From an uncultured Eubacteriales bacterium (lineage in GTDB: Bacteria; Bacillota; Clostridia; Oscillospirales; Oscillospiraceae): a DNA stretch of 22,398 nucleotides. Of the stretch, positions 1 through 7,208 are shown piece after piece (positions within the stretch are counted from its first letter, which is position 1; each line of letters begins with the position of its first letter). Where the stretch lies: positions 1 through 22,398 of the forward strand of contig URDK01000037.1 of NCBI GenBank assembly GCA_900546485.1. The letters run 5' to 3'. The notes beneath the pieces are model-generated. The model was not told the DNA's origin. It made no database searches and saw nothing but the letters and a program-made list of their open reading frames with translations. Both the position numbers and the translations under genes were made by a program.

Positions 1-3
1 CGG

Positions 4-46
4 GCAGGGGCGCTGCCCCTGCACCCCGCCACCTTTGAAAAGGTGG
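4..46. repeat. Pair of adjacent hairpins at window edge
   Basis: Two perfect stems stand side by side. GCAGGGGC (4-11) pairs with GCCCCTGC (15-22) around a 3-nt loop, and CCACCTTT (29-36) pairs with AAAGGTGG (39-46). They lie downstream of ispE, which is transcribed toward them. Neither stem is followed by a T-tract on either strand, so this is not a canonical intrinsic terminator. Strongly structured intergenic hairpins like this often belong to dispersed repeat families, but copy number cannot be judged from one window. Confidence 0.6.
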
Positions 47-68
47 ACGAAACTTCTAAACGCGCTTC

Positions 69-104
69 GCGCAGCGAAGGGCGCAGCGAATGGCGCAGCG
101 GAGC
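69..104. repeat. Three tandem copies of a 12-bp unit
   Basis: GCGCAGCGAAGG (69-80), GCGCAGCGAATG (81-92) and a degenerate GCGCAGCGGAGC (93-104) follow one another without a gap, starting 8 bp beyond the ispE stop codon. The 12-bp period keeps a reading frame, but the array lies outside any gene I accept. It is probably a slippage-prone intergenic repeat. Confidence 0.7.
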
Positions 105-111
105 GTGCGGG

Positions 112-969
112 TCAGAGTGTTTCGGTGACGAACACCTCGCGGCAGAGGGCTTTGGCGTTTTGGGCGGCGGCTTCGGCGCTTTCGCGGTCCGGGAACAGGC
201 CGTACACGGCGGAGCCGGAGCCGCTCATCACCGCGCCCAGTGCGCCATGATCGAGCAGGCAGCGCTTTATCTCGCCCACCGCCTGTGCCGCGCGGCGCTC
301 CAGCGCATCCTCGAACACGTTGTACATCCGACGCGCCACGCCCGCTACGTCGCCCGCGCGCAGCGCCGACACCAGCCCGTCCGTGTCCGGACGGCAGCGC
401 GTGCGCAGCGTGTCCAGCCGCGCGAAAAGCTCCGGCGTCGAGCAGGTGAAGTGCGGCATGCAGATCACCGCATCCGTCCTTGGCAGCGGCGGCAGAGGCG
501 TCAGCACCTCGCCCCGGCCCCCGGCCAGGGCTGTGCCGCCCATCAGGCAGAAGGGCACGTCCGAGCCCGCCTTCAGCGCCGCCGCACACAGCTCATCCTC
601 ACCCAGAGGCGCGCCCGTAAGAGAGCCCAGCGCGCGGATGACCGCCGCCGCGTCCGCCGAGCCGCCGCCCAGCCCCGCGCAGACCGGGATGCGCTTCGTT
701 ATTTTAATGTATGCCCCCGAGTCGAGCCCCGCGGCCTCGAAAAAGGCCTTCGCGGCCTTGACAGCGATGTTCCGCTCGTCCGAGGGGATGTAGCTCCGGT
801 TCGTCTCCGCGCGGAAAAAGCCCGGCTCCCGCAGCTCGACATAGACCTCGTCCGAGAGCGCCGCGGCCTGCATGACCATCTTCAGGTCGTGAAAGCCGTC
901 GGGCCGCTTCCCGAGCACGTCCAGCGAGAGGTTCAGCTTGGCCCGCGCGGGCACGGTGAGGCCGCTCAC
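112..969 (-). CDS. ispE: 4-diphosphocytidyl-2-C-methyl-D-erythritol kinase
   Basis: GHMP-family kinase of the non-mevalonate (MEP) isoprenoid pathway. It phosphorylates the 2-hydroxyl of CDP-methylerythritol with ATP in the cytoplasm. The 285-residue length is normal. Visible family motifs are the N-terminal substrate motif around Lys11 (AKLNLSLDV, then RPDGFHDL at 22-29), the glycine-rich ATP loop PVCAGLGGGSADAA (95-108), Asp137 in GSDVPF (Lys and Asp here match the catalytic pair of E. coli IspE), and the C-terminal GAVMSGSGSAVYG (245-257). The start is GTG at 969. Its first bases overlap the TGA stop of the upstream mutase gene by 4 nt, so the two are translationally coupled. No intrinsic terminator follows, only the tandem repeat and hairpins at 4-104. 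Confidence 0.95.
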   Translation of the reverse strand: MSGLTVPARAKLNLSLDVLGKRPDGFHDLKMVMQAAALSDEVYVELREPGFFRAETNRSYIPSDERNIAVKAAKAFFEAAGLDSGAYIKITKRIPVCAGLGGGSADAAAVIRALGSLTGAPLGEDELCAAALKAGSDVPFCLMGGTALAGGRGEVLTPLPPLPRTDAVICMPHFTCSTPELFARLDTLRTRCRPDTDGLVSALRAGDVAGVARRMYNVFEDALERRAAQAVGEIKRCLLDHGALGAVMSGSGSAVYGLFPDRESAEAAAQNAKALCREVFVTETL

Positions 970-2201
970 AGCTGGAAAAGCCTCGGCATGAGCTCGACGC
1001 CGCTCTCAAGGAAGGGGCCGCTCTCGCCGTTTTTCTCAGTGTAGCCGAGCCCCGAGGCCGGGCCCGTCTCGCGGCTGTCGTAGATCATGTACGGCACCGG
1101 CGTCGCGCCGTGCGCGCCGTTCGCCATAAAGGTGCGGTGGTCGGAGAGGATCAGCAGCCGGAAATCCTCGCCGCGCTCGCGCAGAGCCCCGCAAAGCGGC
1201 TTTGCCACGCGCTCGGAGAGGCACTCGACGCTGTATATCTTGTGCTCCAAATCGTGGTTGTGCGTCGCCTCGTCCGGGCCCTCGAGATGGACGGCGACGA
1301 AGTCGTGCTCGGCAAGAACGCGCAGCGCCGCGGCGGTCTTTGCCTCGTAGTCGGTGTCCCACTCGCCGGTGGCGGTGGGGACGCTGATGGGCTCGAGACC
1401 CACAAGCCGGGCGATGCCGTGGCAGAGCGGCACGGCGGAGACGACGCCGCCGTCCGCGCCGTAGTGCTCGGTGAAATTTGGCAGCGCGGCGCCCTTGCCC
1501 TCGGCCCAGAACCAGATGCCGTTGGCAGGCAGTTTGCCCTCGGCGGCGCGCTTTTTGTTTATGGGGTGCTCCGGCAGGAGCTCGGCGGCCTTCTCCATGA
1601 GCTCGAGCAGCGTCGCCGCGTTGGCGCAGCCGCGGGGCAGGATGGGGCCTATCTTCTCGTTCAGGTGGTCGTGCGGCGGGGCGAGGACGATGCCCTCGAT
1701 GTCGGCGTCCGCCTGCACGGCGAGGTGGCGGAAGCTGGAACCGGGGTTCACGCTTATCTTCGCCCGCTCGGCCAGCGCGGCGAATTCCGGCTGGGCAAAG
1801 AGCCAGGTCACCAGCTCGTCGGACTCCTCGCCCTCGATGGAGCCGGCGCTGTGCGAGATCATGACGCGCTCGGCAAAGGGCCCGTGCTCGTCCCCGCCGA
1901 GGTTCACCATGTTGCAGCGGTAGGCCGCGCCGCCCGCGGGCATGACTCCGCCGGAGGCCGCGAGCTCAAGCGGCGCGCGCCCGGAGAAGTACTTGCGCGG
2001 GTCGCAGCCGAAGATGCCCATGATGGCCGTGTCGCTCCCCGGCGGGAAGCCCTCCGGGATGGTCTGCGCCAGGCCGAGCTCGGCCTTTTCGCAGAGGGAA
2101 TCGAAAAAGGGCTTGCGGCAGACCTCAAGCGGGGTCCTGCCCCCGAGCTGCTCGAGGGGGTCGTCGGCCATGCCGTCGCCTATAATGAGGACATATTTCA
2201 T
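966..2201 (-). CDS. ApgM-type cofactor-independent phosphoglycerate mutase / proposed homoserine kinase
   Basis: Alkaline-phosphatase-superfamily protein of 411 residues, related to archaeal-type 2,3-bisphosphoglycerate-independent phosphoglycerate mutase. It opens with the metal-binding IIGDGMAD (6-13). Ser56 in PPGSDTAIMG is the expected phosphorylated serine. The second half of the metal site shows as GPDEATHNHDLE and later SDHRT...GAHGATPVPYMIY. In many Clostridia and Bacteroidetes this subgroup is annotated as a 'proposed homoserine kinase' because it co-occurs with threonine synthesis genes. No such gene is next to it here; instead it overlaps ispE. The ATG at 2201 has a GGAGG 7 nt upstream. 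A TATACT (minus strand, 2235-2240) is a possible -10, but no convincing -35 was found. Family assignment is firm, substrate is not. Confidence 0.85.
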   Translation of the reverse strand: MKYVLIIGDGMADDPLEQLGGRTPLEVCRKPFFDSLCEKAELGLAQTIPEGFPPGSDTAIMGIFGCDPRKYFSGRAPLELAASGGVMPAGGAAYRCNMVNLGGDEHGPFAERVMISHSAGSIEGEESDELVTWLFAQPEFAALAERAKISVNPGSSFRHLAVQADADIEGIVLAPPHDHLNEKIGPILPRGCANAATLLELMEKAAELLPEHPINKKRAAEGKLPANGIWFWAEGKGAALPNFTEHYGADGGVVSAVPLCHGIARLVGLEPISVPTATGEWDTDYEAKTAAALRVLAEHDFVAVHLEGPDEATHNHDLEHKIYSVECLSERVAKPLCGALRERGEDFRLLILSDHRTFMANGAHGATPVPYMIYDSRETGPASGLGYTEKNGESGPFLESGVELMPRLFQL

Positions 2202-2214
2202 GTGCTTTCCTCCT

Positions 2215-2259
2215 CTTTGGACTCATTTGAGCGTAGTATAACGCAAAATTTGTCCAAAG
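2215..2259. promoter_or_regulatory. Spaced inverted repeat in the mutase/V-ATPase divergent region
   Basis: CTTTGGAC (2215-2222) and its exact complement GTCCAAAG (2252-2259) flank the AT-rich centre of the 180-bp divergent intergenic region. The centre includes a minus-strand TATACT. The 8-bp arms are 29 bp apart, so this could be an operator for either transcription unit or chance. I could not place a good promoter for the ATPase operon in 2202-2381. Confidence 0.3.
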
Positions 2260-2381
2260 GAAAGAGTAAGTTTCCGGCTGTCGTTCAGGAGGAGGGCGGC
2301 AAAAAATAATCTTCCATTTACGGGTGTTTTGTGTTATGTTTGAATGAGCAAAGAAGTACCGCTTGCGGGGAGGTCGGCAGT

Positions 2382-2798
2382 TTGAATTCCATGAAACAGA
2401 TCCAGGCCCAGGAGGAGGCCCGCGCCTCGCGTGAGGACGAGGCCAGGCGGCTCAAGCTGGAGCAGGAGACGGCGGCGGACATGGTGGTTCTGCGCGCCAT
2501 ACTTGACGCGGAGCGGAGCGCGCGGGAGCTTGAGGCAGCCGCGCAGCAGCGCCGCGCCGGGCTCGACGCGCGCGTGCAGAAGGCCAAGGACGAGCTCCTC
2601 TCCCAGGTGCGGAAGGAGACCCGCGCGGCCATAGCGGAGGACGCCGCGGCCGAGCACCGCCGCGCCGACGCCGAGATCGCCGCCGAGCACGCCGAGGCCG
2701 AAAAGCGCCGCGAGGCCCTGCGCCGCAAGTATGAGCTCGCGCGCGAGGGCTACATCGGCCTGGTTTACGACATAGTCACGGGTAAGCGCGATGAATAA
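2382..2798 (+). CDS. V-type ATPase peripheral-stalk subunit (H/G-like coiled coil)
   Basis: A 138-residue, charged, Ala/Glu/Arg-rich protein that is almost entirely predictable coiled coil (residues ~5-120, many heptad-like EAARR/AEAEKRR stretches) and ends in YIGLVYDIVTG. Its position at the head of the operon and its character match the small stalk subunit that pairs with subunit E to form the peripheral stator of V/A-type ATPases. Sequence conservation in this family is low, so context carries the call. The start is taken as TTG at 2382, because GGGGAGGT (2367-2374) lies 7 nt upstream. The in-frame ATG at 2391 would be 16 nt from that site, and a GTG at 2331 lacks one. The 3' end overlaps subunit C by 8 nt. 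Confidence 0.75.
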   Translation: MNSMKQIQAQEEARASREDEARRLKLEQETAADMVVLRAILDAERSARELEAAAQQRRAGLDARVQKAKDELLSQVRKETRAAIAEDAAAEHRRADAEIAAEHAEAEKRREALRRKYELAREGYIGLVYDIVTGKRDE

Positions 2799-3825
2799 CA
2801 GCGGCCTGCGCGCGATGGATATCGCGCTCGCCACCGAGGCGCGCGCGATGTATGCGCACCTCCTCACGCAGGAGGATAAGGACAAGATAGCCTCCCTGCG
2901 CAGCCCGGACGAGCTGGTGGCCTTTCTGGGCCGCTGCGAGGCCTGGCATCCGGCCTCGCTCGCCCTGCCGGCTGTCGGCGCGACGATAGAGCAGTTCTCG
3001 GAGGCGCTCAGCCGCTGCGTGTATGACGATTACGAGCGGCTCTACCGCTTTGCCAACGACGTGTCCCGGGACTTCCTCATCTTCATCTCCTATGAGCTTG
3101 AGCTCCGGGCCATACTCTCCGCGCTGCGCCGGCTCTCGGACAGCACGGTGGGCGAGCACGAGCCCGCGCCCGCGCAGGTGGTCAGGCTCATGCGCAACCT
3201 GGACCTGGAGCGGCTGAGGACTGCGCAAAACTATGAGGACATCAAGCTGGCCGCGCACGGGAGCCTGTACGCCCAGGTGCTGGCCTCCCTGGAACTCGAC
3301 CCCAAAACGGGGCTTCCGAACCCCAGCGCCGCCGTGATACAGCTCACCGCCCACTTCTACCGCGTGCTGAGCCGGTATCTGAACCACAGCTACCGCGGCC
3401 CGGCAAAGCGGGAGCTGCTCCGGACGGTCAGCTTCAGGACGGACATGCTCAACATCTCCTACCTGCTCCGTCTCCGCCGCTTCGGCGTCACCCGGGAGGA
3501 GGCGGGAAATCTGCTTCTCCCCGTGGACGGCTCGCTCGGCCCGCAGACCGAGCGGCGCATTCTGGAAGCGGAGACCGACGAGGAGGCCATGGCGGAAATA
3601 CGCGCCTCGCGCCTGGGCAAGTGGCTCACGGGCATAGACGCCGCCTCGCCGGAGCAGCTGGTACGCGCCGCGGAAGCCGCCTTCTACCGCAAGGTCATCC
3701 ACGGCACGCCGAACCTCTGCGTCGTGGACGCCTTTCTGACCCTCAAGAGAAACGAGGCCAACATGCTGCGCCGCGCCTTCGTGGCGCTTCAATACGGGCT
3801 TAGTCCCGCCAATTTCATGCTTTGA
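2791..3825 (+). CDS. ntpC: V-type ATPase subunit C (d subunit)
   Basis: The 344-residue soluble subunit that sits between the membrane c-ring and the central rotor stalk and couples D/F rotation to the ring. The typical opening is present (EARAMYAHLLTQEDKDKIASL, roughly residues 16-36), as is the family's all-helical, three-fold layout with conserved RNLDLERLRTAQNYEDIK near residues 134-151 and a closing NLCVVDAFLTLKRNEANMLRR. The length is usual. The ATG at 2791 overlaps the upstream gene by 8 nt and has only a weak GGGTAAG ribosome binding site, suggesting translational coupling. An in-frame ATG at 2815 is an alternative. In this operon C comes before the membrane subunits I and K, whereas in the classic Ntp order it follows E. 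Confidence 0.9.
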   Translation: MNNSGLRAMDIALATEARAMYAHLLTQEDKDKIASLRSPDELVAFLGRCEAWHPASLALPAVGATIEQFSEALSRCVYDDYERLYRFANDVSRDFLIFISYELELRAILSALRRLSDSTVGEHEPAPAQVVRLMRNLDLERLRTAQNYEDIKLAAHGSLYAQVLASLELDPKTGLPNPSAAVIQLTAHFYRVLSRYLNHSYRGPAKRELLRTVSFRTDMLNISYLLRLRRFGVTREEAGNLLLPVDGSLGPQTERRILEAETDEEAMAEIRASRLGKWLTGIDAASPEQLVRAAEAAFYRKVIHGTPNLCVVDAFLTLKRNEANMLRRAFVALQYGLSPANFML

Positions 3826-3859
3826 CCACAAAAACATTTCCCACAAGGGGGGCTGATGC

Positions 3860-5785
3860 TTGGCAACAGAAAAGATGCTCAGGGCCGTCATCTCCGGGCC
3901 TGTCGACAAGCTGGACGAGGCCATAAGGGGCCTCGTGCTCGGCATGGAATTTCATCCCCTGTCCGCCTTGGATGTCTTCGGCCGGGGCGAGCTCACCGCT
4001 CCCGCGCTCGACGACCCCTACCGACCGGCGCTCAGCGCTGCGCTGGCGCTGCTCTCCAAGCTGGGCGTGGAGCCGCAGTTCCGGGACTTCGAGGGCCTGG
4101 GCTATGAGCTTGAGGACTGCGAGCGCTACATCTCCCTCACCTCGGCCGAGGCCGCGCGCGTCATAACGCACCGGAACGCCGAGATGAGCCTTGCGGCGGA
4201 CAACGAGGAGCTCATCTCCCGCTTTGAGCCCTTCTCCCTGCTGACGGTGGACCTCGAGGAGCTGCTGGGCGTGAAGCGCCTGAAGCTGCACTTCGGCTCC
4301 ATCGAGGACGAGATATGGGACGAGGTGCGCGCCGAGGCCGAGCGTGAGCGCGGGGCCTTCCTTTTCCGCTCCGGCTTCAGGGAGGGCCGGGTCTGCTGCA
4401 TACTGCTGACCCTGCCCGGCGAGGCCATCCTGGAGGAGGACCGCCTGCGCGACTACGGCTTCGAGAGCGAGGACGCGCCGAACGCCGCCGGTCTGACCGG
4501 TATCCCCGCCGAGCGGATAGCCGCGCTGCGCGCCGAGGCCGCGGAGGCCAGACGCCAGGCCGCGGAGCTGACCGCCGAGCTCGAGGCGCTCAAGGCCCGC
4601 GAGCGGGAGAGGGCGCTCTCCCACTACTCCTACCTCCGCTACATGAGCGAGAGCTTCGACCTGCGCCGCTTTGCCGCAGTCAACGACGAGGTGTTCTACC
4701 TCTGCGGCTGGCTGCCCGCCACGGAGCTCGAGGCCTTCAAGGCCGCCGCCGAGGAGCTCGACTGCATCTGCTCGCTTGACAAGCCCGGGCACGCGGACAT
4801 AGGTCACGTCCCCGTCAAGTTCTCGCAGGGCTTTTTCTCCCGCATCTTCGCGCCCTTCGTGCAGATGTACGGCGCCCCCGCCTACGGGGAGAGCGACCCG
4901 CGCGTATTCATGTTCATAACCTACTGTCTGCTGTTCGGCCTCATGTTCGGCGACGTTGGCCAGGGCGTGGTGCTCGTGCTCTTCGGGCTCTTCCTGCTGA
5001 AGAAAAAGGGCATGTGGCTGGGCCGCATCCTCGCCGCCGTGGGCTGTTCGGCCGTGGTGTTCGGCTTTGTATACGGCAGTGTGTTCGGAAACGAACACCT
5101 CCTGCCCGGCTTCAAGGTGCTCGAGGGCAACGGCGTCGTGACGATACTGCTCTTCACGGCGGGCGTCGGAGTCGTGCTCATCCTCATCAGCGGAGTTTTG
5201 AACATCATCACCGGCTTCCGGCAGAAGGATTACCGCAAGGCCCTCTTCTCCGCCAACGGCGTGACGGGCGTGCTGTTCCTCGCGGGCATCGTGGGCTGCG
5301 CGGCCTCGGACGCGCTCTTCGGCACGGGCCTGCTCTCGAGCGGGGCGGTCTGGTTCGTGTTCGCGCTGCTGCTGCTCTCCATCTGGCTGGGCGAGCCGCT
5401 GGTGCTCATGTTCGGCCTCGCGCCGCGCGAGCAGCACAAGACCTCGGTGGGCATGATGCTGCTCGAGGGCTTCTTCGAGCTCTTCGAGGCCTTTTTGAGC
5501 TGGCTCTCGAACTGCCTGAGCTTCCTGCGCGTCGGCACCTACGCCATCTGCCACGCCATCATGATGCTCATCGTCTACGCGCTCTCGGAGACGAGCGGGG
5601 GCTACTCCATCTTCGGTCTCGTCATCGGCAACATCATCGTCATGGGCATCGAGGCCGCGCTGGTCTGCATCCAGGCGCTGAGGCTCGAGTTCTACGAGCT
5701 CTTCGGCCGCTTCTACACCGGCCGCGGCGAGACCTTCGTGCCCGCGCACATAGATTACTCCTCCCCTGCTCAGCGCGCGGCCTGA
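3860..5785 (+). CDS. ntpI: V-type ATPase subunit I (a subunit, membrane stator)
   Basis: The 641-residue stator subunit that forms the ion half-channels next to the c-ring. The first ~340 residues are hydrophilic, with an Ala/Glu-rich coiled coil near 210-255. The C-terminal half has about seven or eight membrane segments. Typical signatures are YGAPAYGESDPRVF and LFGLMFGDVGQG at the first membrane helices, and LSFLRVGTYAI, where Arg557 is the expected essential arginine facing the ring carboxylate. The start is TTG at 3860, with a GGGGGG tract 7 nt upstream (3847-3852). The next in-frame ATG is five codons on and has no ribosome binding site. It is followed after 46 nt by the ring subunit. 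Confidence 0.93.
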   Translation: MATEKMLRAVISGPVDKLDEAIRGLVLGMEFHPLSALDVFGRGELTAPALDDPYRPALSAALALLSKLGVEPQFRDFEGLGYELEDCERYISLTSAEAARVITHRNAEMSLAADNEELISRFEPFSLLTVDLEELLGVKRLKLHFGSIEDEIWDEVRAEAERERGAFLFRSGFREGRVCCILLTLPGEAILEEDRLRDYGFESEDAPNAAGLTGIPAERIAALRAEAAEARRQAAELTAELEALKARERERALSHYSYLRYMSESFDLRRFAAVNDEVFYLCGWLPATELEAFKAAAEELDCICSLDKPGHADIGHVPVKFSQGFFSRIFAPFVQMYGAPAYGESDPRVFMFITYCLLFGLMFGDVGQGVVLVLFGLFLLKKKGMWLGRILAAVGCSAVVFGFVYGSVFGNEHLLPGFKVLEGNGVVTILLFTAGVGVVLILISGVLNIITGFRQKDYRKALFSANGVTGVLFLAGIVGCAASDALFGTGLLSSGAVWFVFALLLLSIWLGEPLVLMFGLAPREQHKTSVGMMLLEGFFELFEAFLSWLSNCLSFLRVGTYAICHAIMMLIVYALSETSGGYSIFGLVIGNIIVMGIEAALVCIQALRLEFYELFGRFYTGRGETFVPAHIDYSSPAQRAA

Positions 5786-5831
5786 CATGCGCCGCTCTAT
5801 AAAAAGAACATCATAATCGGAGGTTCAAACC

Positions 5832-6272
5832 ATGCTAAAGCTCATCTGCCCCTTCATTGCCGTCCTTGTCCTCATCGCCCTGCCGCTCTGGATGATAGCT
5901 CGCCGCGCGAAGGCGGGCAAAAGCGTCAAAAAGCCGCTCATAGCCAATCTCTGCGGCTTCTTCCTCGTGCTGTTCGCCACTGCGGCCGTGTTCCTGAGCC
6001 AGGGCGTCGCCGCCGCGAACGATGCGGCCGAGGTCGCCGCCGTCACCGGCGGTACCGACTGGACGAAGGCCATCGGCTATCTCGCCGCGGCGCTGGCCGT
6101 CGGCATCTCCGGCATCGCCTCCGGCATCGCGGTCTCGAACTCCGCCTGCGCCGCCATCGGAGCGCTGACCGAGAACGAGGGCACCTTCGGCAAATCCATA
6201 GTCTTCGTCGGCATGGCCGAGGGCATCGCCATCTACGGCCTGCTCATCGCCATAGTCATCCTGCTGTTCTGA
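5832..6272 (+). CDS. ntpK: V-type ATPase subunit K (c-ring proteolipid), unusual N-terminus
   Basis: A 146-residue membrane protein with four hydrophobic segments (about 3-23, 38-60, 81-112, 120-146). Only the last two look like a proteolipid hairpin: a Gly/Ala-rich helix, a short polar loop (ALTENEGTFGKS) and a helix with the ion-binding Glu130 in VGMAEGIAIYG. The first two segments are not glycine-rich, carry no membrane carboxylate, and enclose a basic loop (ARRAKAGKSVKK). Segment two ends in an AxA-like stretch (SQGVAAAND) that resembles a signal-peptidase site. Similar proteins are common in Clostridia. No Gln typical of Na+-binding rings is evident in the third helix, which weakly favours H+. 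The ATG has AATCGGAGG upstream, and the stop overlaps the next start (TGATG). Confidence 0.9.
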   Translation: MLKLICPFIAVLVLIALPLWMIARRAKAGKSVKKPLIANLCGFFLVLFATAAVFLSQGVAAANDAAEVAAVTGGTDWTKAIGYLAAALAVGISGIASGIAVSNSACAAIGALTENEGTFGKSIVFVGMAEGIAIYGLLIAIVILLF

Positions 6273-6580
6273 TGCGCTGTTTCTGCATCTCGGACGACCC
6301 CGACGTGCTGACGGGCATGCGCCTCGCCGGCATCGAGGGCACTCGCGCTGCGACGAAGAAGGAGGTCGACGCCGCCGTGAGCCGCGCCTGCGCGGACAGC
6401 GGCATCGCCATACTCATCGTCACGGAGGGCTGCTACGCGCTCAGCCGGGAGCGGCTTGACGAGCTCAAGCTCTCGGCGGGCAGGCCGCTGGTGAACATCA
6501 TCGCGGACAGCCACGGCTCCGTGCGCGCGAGGGACTACATCACCCGCCTCATAAACGAGGCGATAGGCATCAAGATATGA
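6272..6580 (+). CDS. ntpG: V-type ATPase subunit F (central stalk)
   Basis: A small (102 residues) Rossmann-like central-stalk subunit that binds subunit D and modulates coupling. It shows the family pattern: MRCFCISDDPDVLTGMRLAGI at the N-terminus, the hydrophobic strand GIAILIVTEG in the middle, RPLVNIIADSHG, and a short C-terminal helix. The length is normal. The ATG overlaps the TGA of subunit K (TGATG), so it depends on translation of the proteolipid gene. Subunit E follows after 13 nt. The name F is used in most genomes; the Enterococcus hirae equivalent is NtpG. Confidence 0.92.
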   Translation: MRCFCISDDPDVLTGMRLAGIEGTRAATKKEVDAAVSRACADSGIAILIVTEGCYALSRERLDELKLSAGRPLVNIIADSHGSVRARDYITRLINEAIGIKI

Positions 6581-6593
6581 GGAGGCAGGCCAC

Positions 6594-7208
6594 ATGCAGG
6601 AAGAAAAGAGCAAGCTGAAAGGCTTCACCTCCGCCGTAATGGCCGCCGCCGAGCAGCGCGCGGCAAAGCTGAACGAGGAGACGGACCGGCTCGAGCGCGA
6701 GGCCATGGAGCACTACTCCGCCGACCTTGCCGCCGCCGCGGCCAAGCGCCGCGCCGCCGCGCTGGCTGACGCCCGCGTGCGCGAGAACAAGCGAGTTGTG
6801 AGCGAGGGCCTCGCCGCGAAGCGCAGTCTGCTGCAGTTCCGCGAGGACTGCGCGGACGACGTGTTCGCCGAGGTGCGCCGCCGCGTGCTGGAGCTGCCGA
6901 AGCAGCCCGAGTACGGCGATACGCTGCGAGAGCAGCTCTGGCGCGCGCTGGACGCCGTGCCGGGCGCGCGCAACGCCGTGGTGGAGCTGCGCCGCGAGGA
7001 CATGGGCTATGCCCAGAGCCTGAACGCGGCCTCGCCCGGGGTAAAGCTCAGCTTTGTCGAGGGCTCCTTCTCCCTCGGCGGGCTCGTGCTCGAGTGCGCC
7101 GACAAGGGGCGGAAGATAGACCTCTCCTTCGACGCGGCGCTGGAGGATCTGGAGGGCCGGTTCTCGGAGATAACCGGCTTCAGTCTGGAGGACGCAGATG
7201 GAGAATAA
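6594..7208 (+). CDS. ntpE: V-type ATPase subunit E (peripheral stalk)
   Basis: A 204-residue stator subunit. Residues ~1-100 form a long Ala/Glu/Arg-rich helix (FTSAVMAAAEQRAAKLNEE and on) that would pair with the H/G-like protein at the operon head. The C-terminal ~100 residues form the mixed globular head that caps the A/B hexamer, with a GGLVLECADKGRKIDLSFDAALE segment (roughly 161-183) typical of the family. The ribosome binding site is GAGGAGG, and the start is the ATG at 6594. The 3' end overlaps subunit A by 11 nt. Sequence identity in this family is low, but length, architecture and position agree. Confidence 0.9.
   Translation: MQEEKSKLKGFTSAVMAAAEQRAAKLNEETDRLEREAMEHYSADLAAAAAKRRAAALADARVRENKRVVSEGLAAKRSLLQFREDCADDVFAEVRRRVLELPKQPEYGDTLREQLWRALDAVPGARNAVVELRREDMGYAQSLNAASPGVKLSFVEGSFSLGGLVLECADKGRKIDLSFDAALEDLEGRFSEITGFSLEDADGE

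Noticed and set aside
43..2309. Long plus-strand frames opposite ispE and the mutase gene (e.g. 43-1044, 1110-2309)
   Set aside because: GC-rich codon bias creates long antisense frames. Their translations are Arg/Ala/Gly-rich and resemble no protein family, while the minus-strand genes have full motifs.
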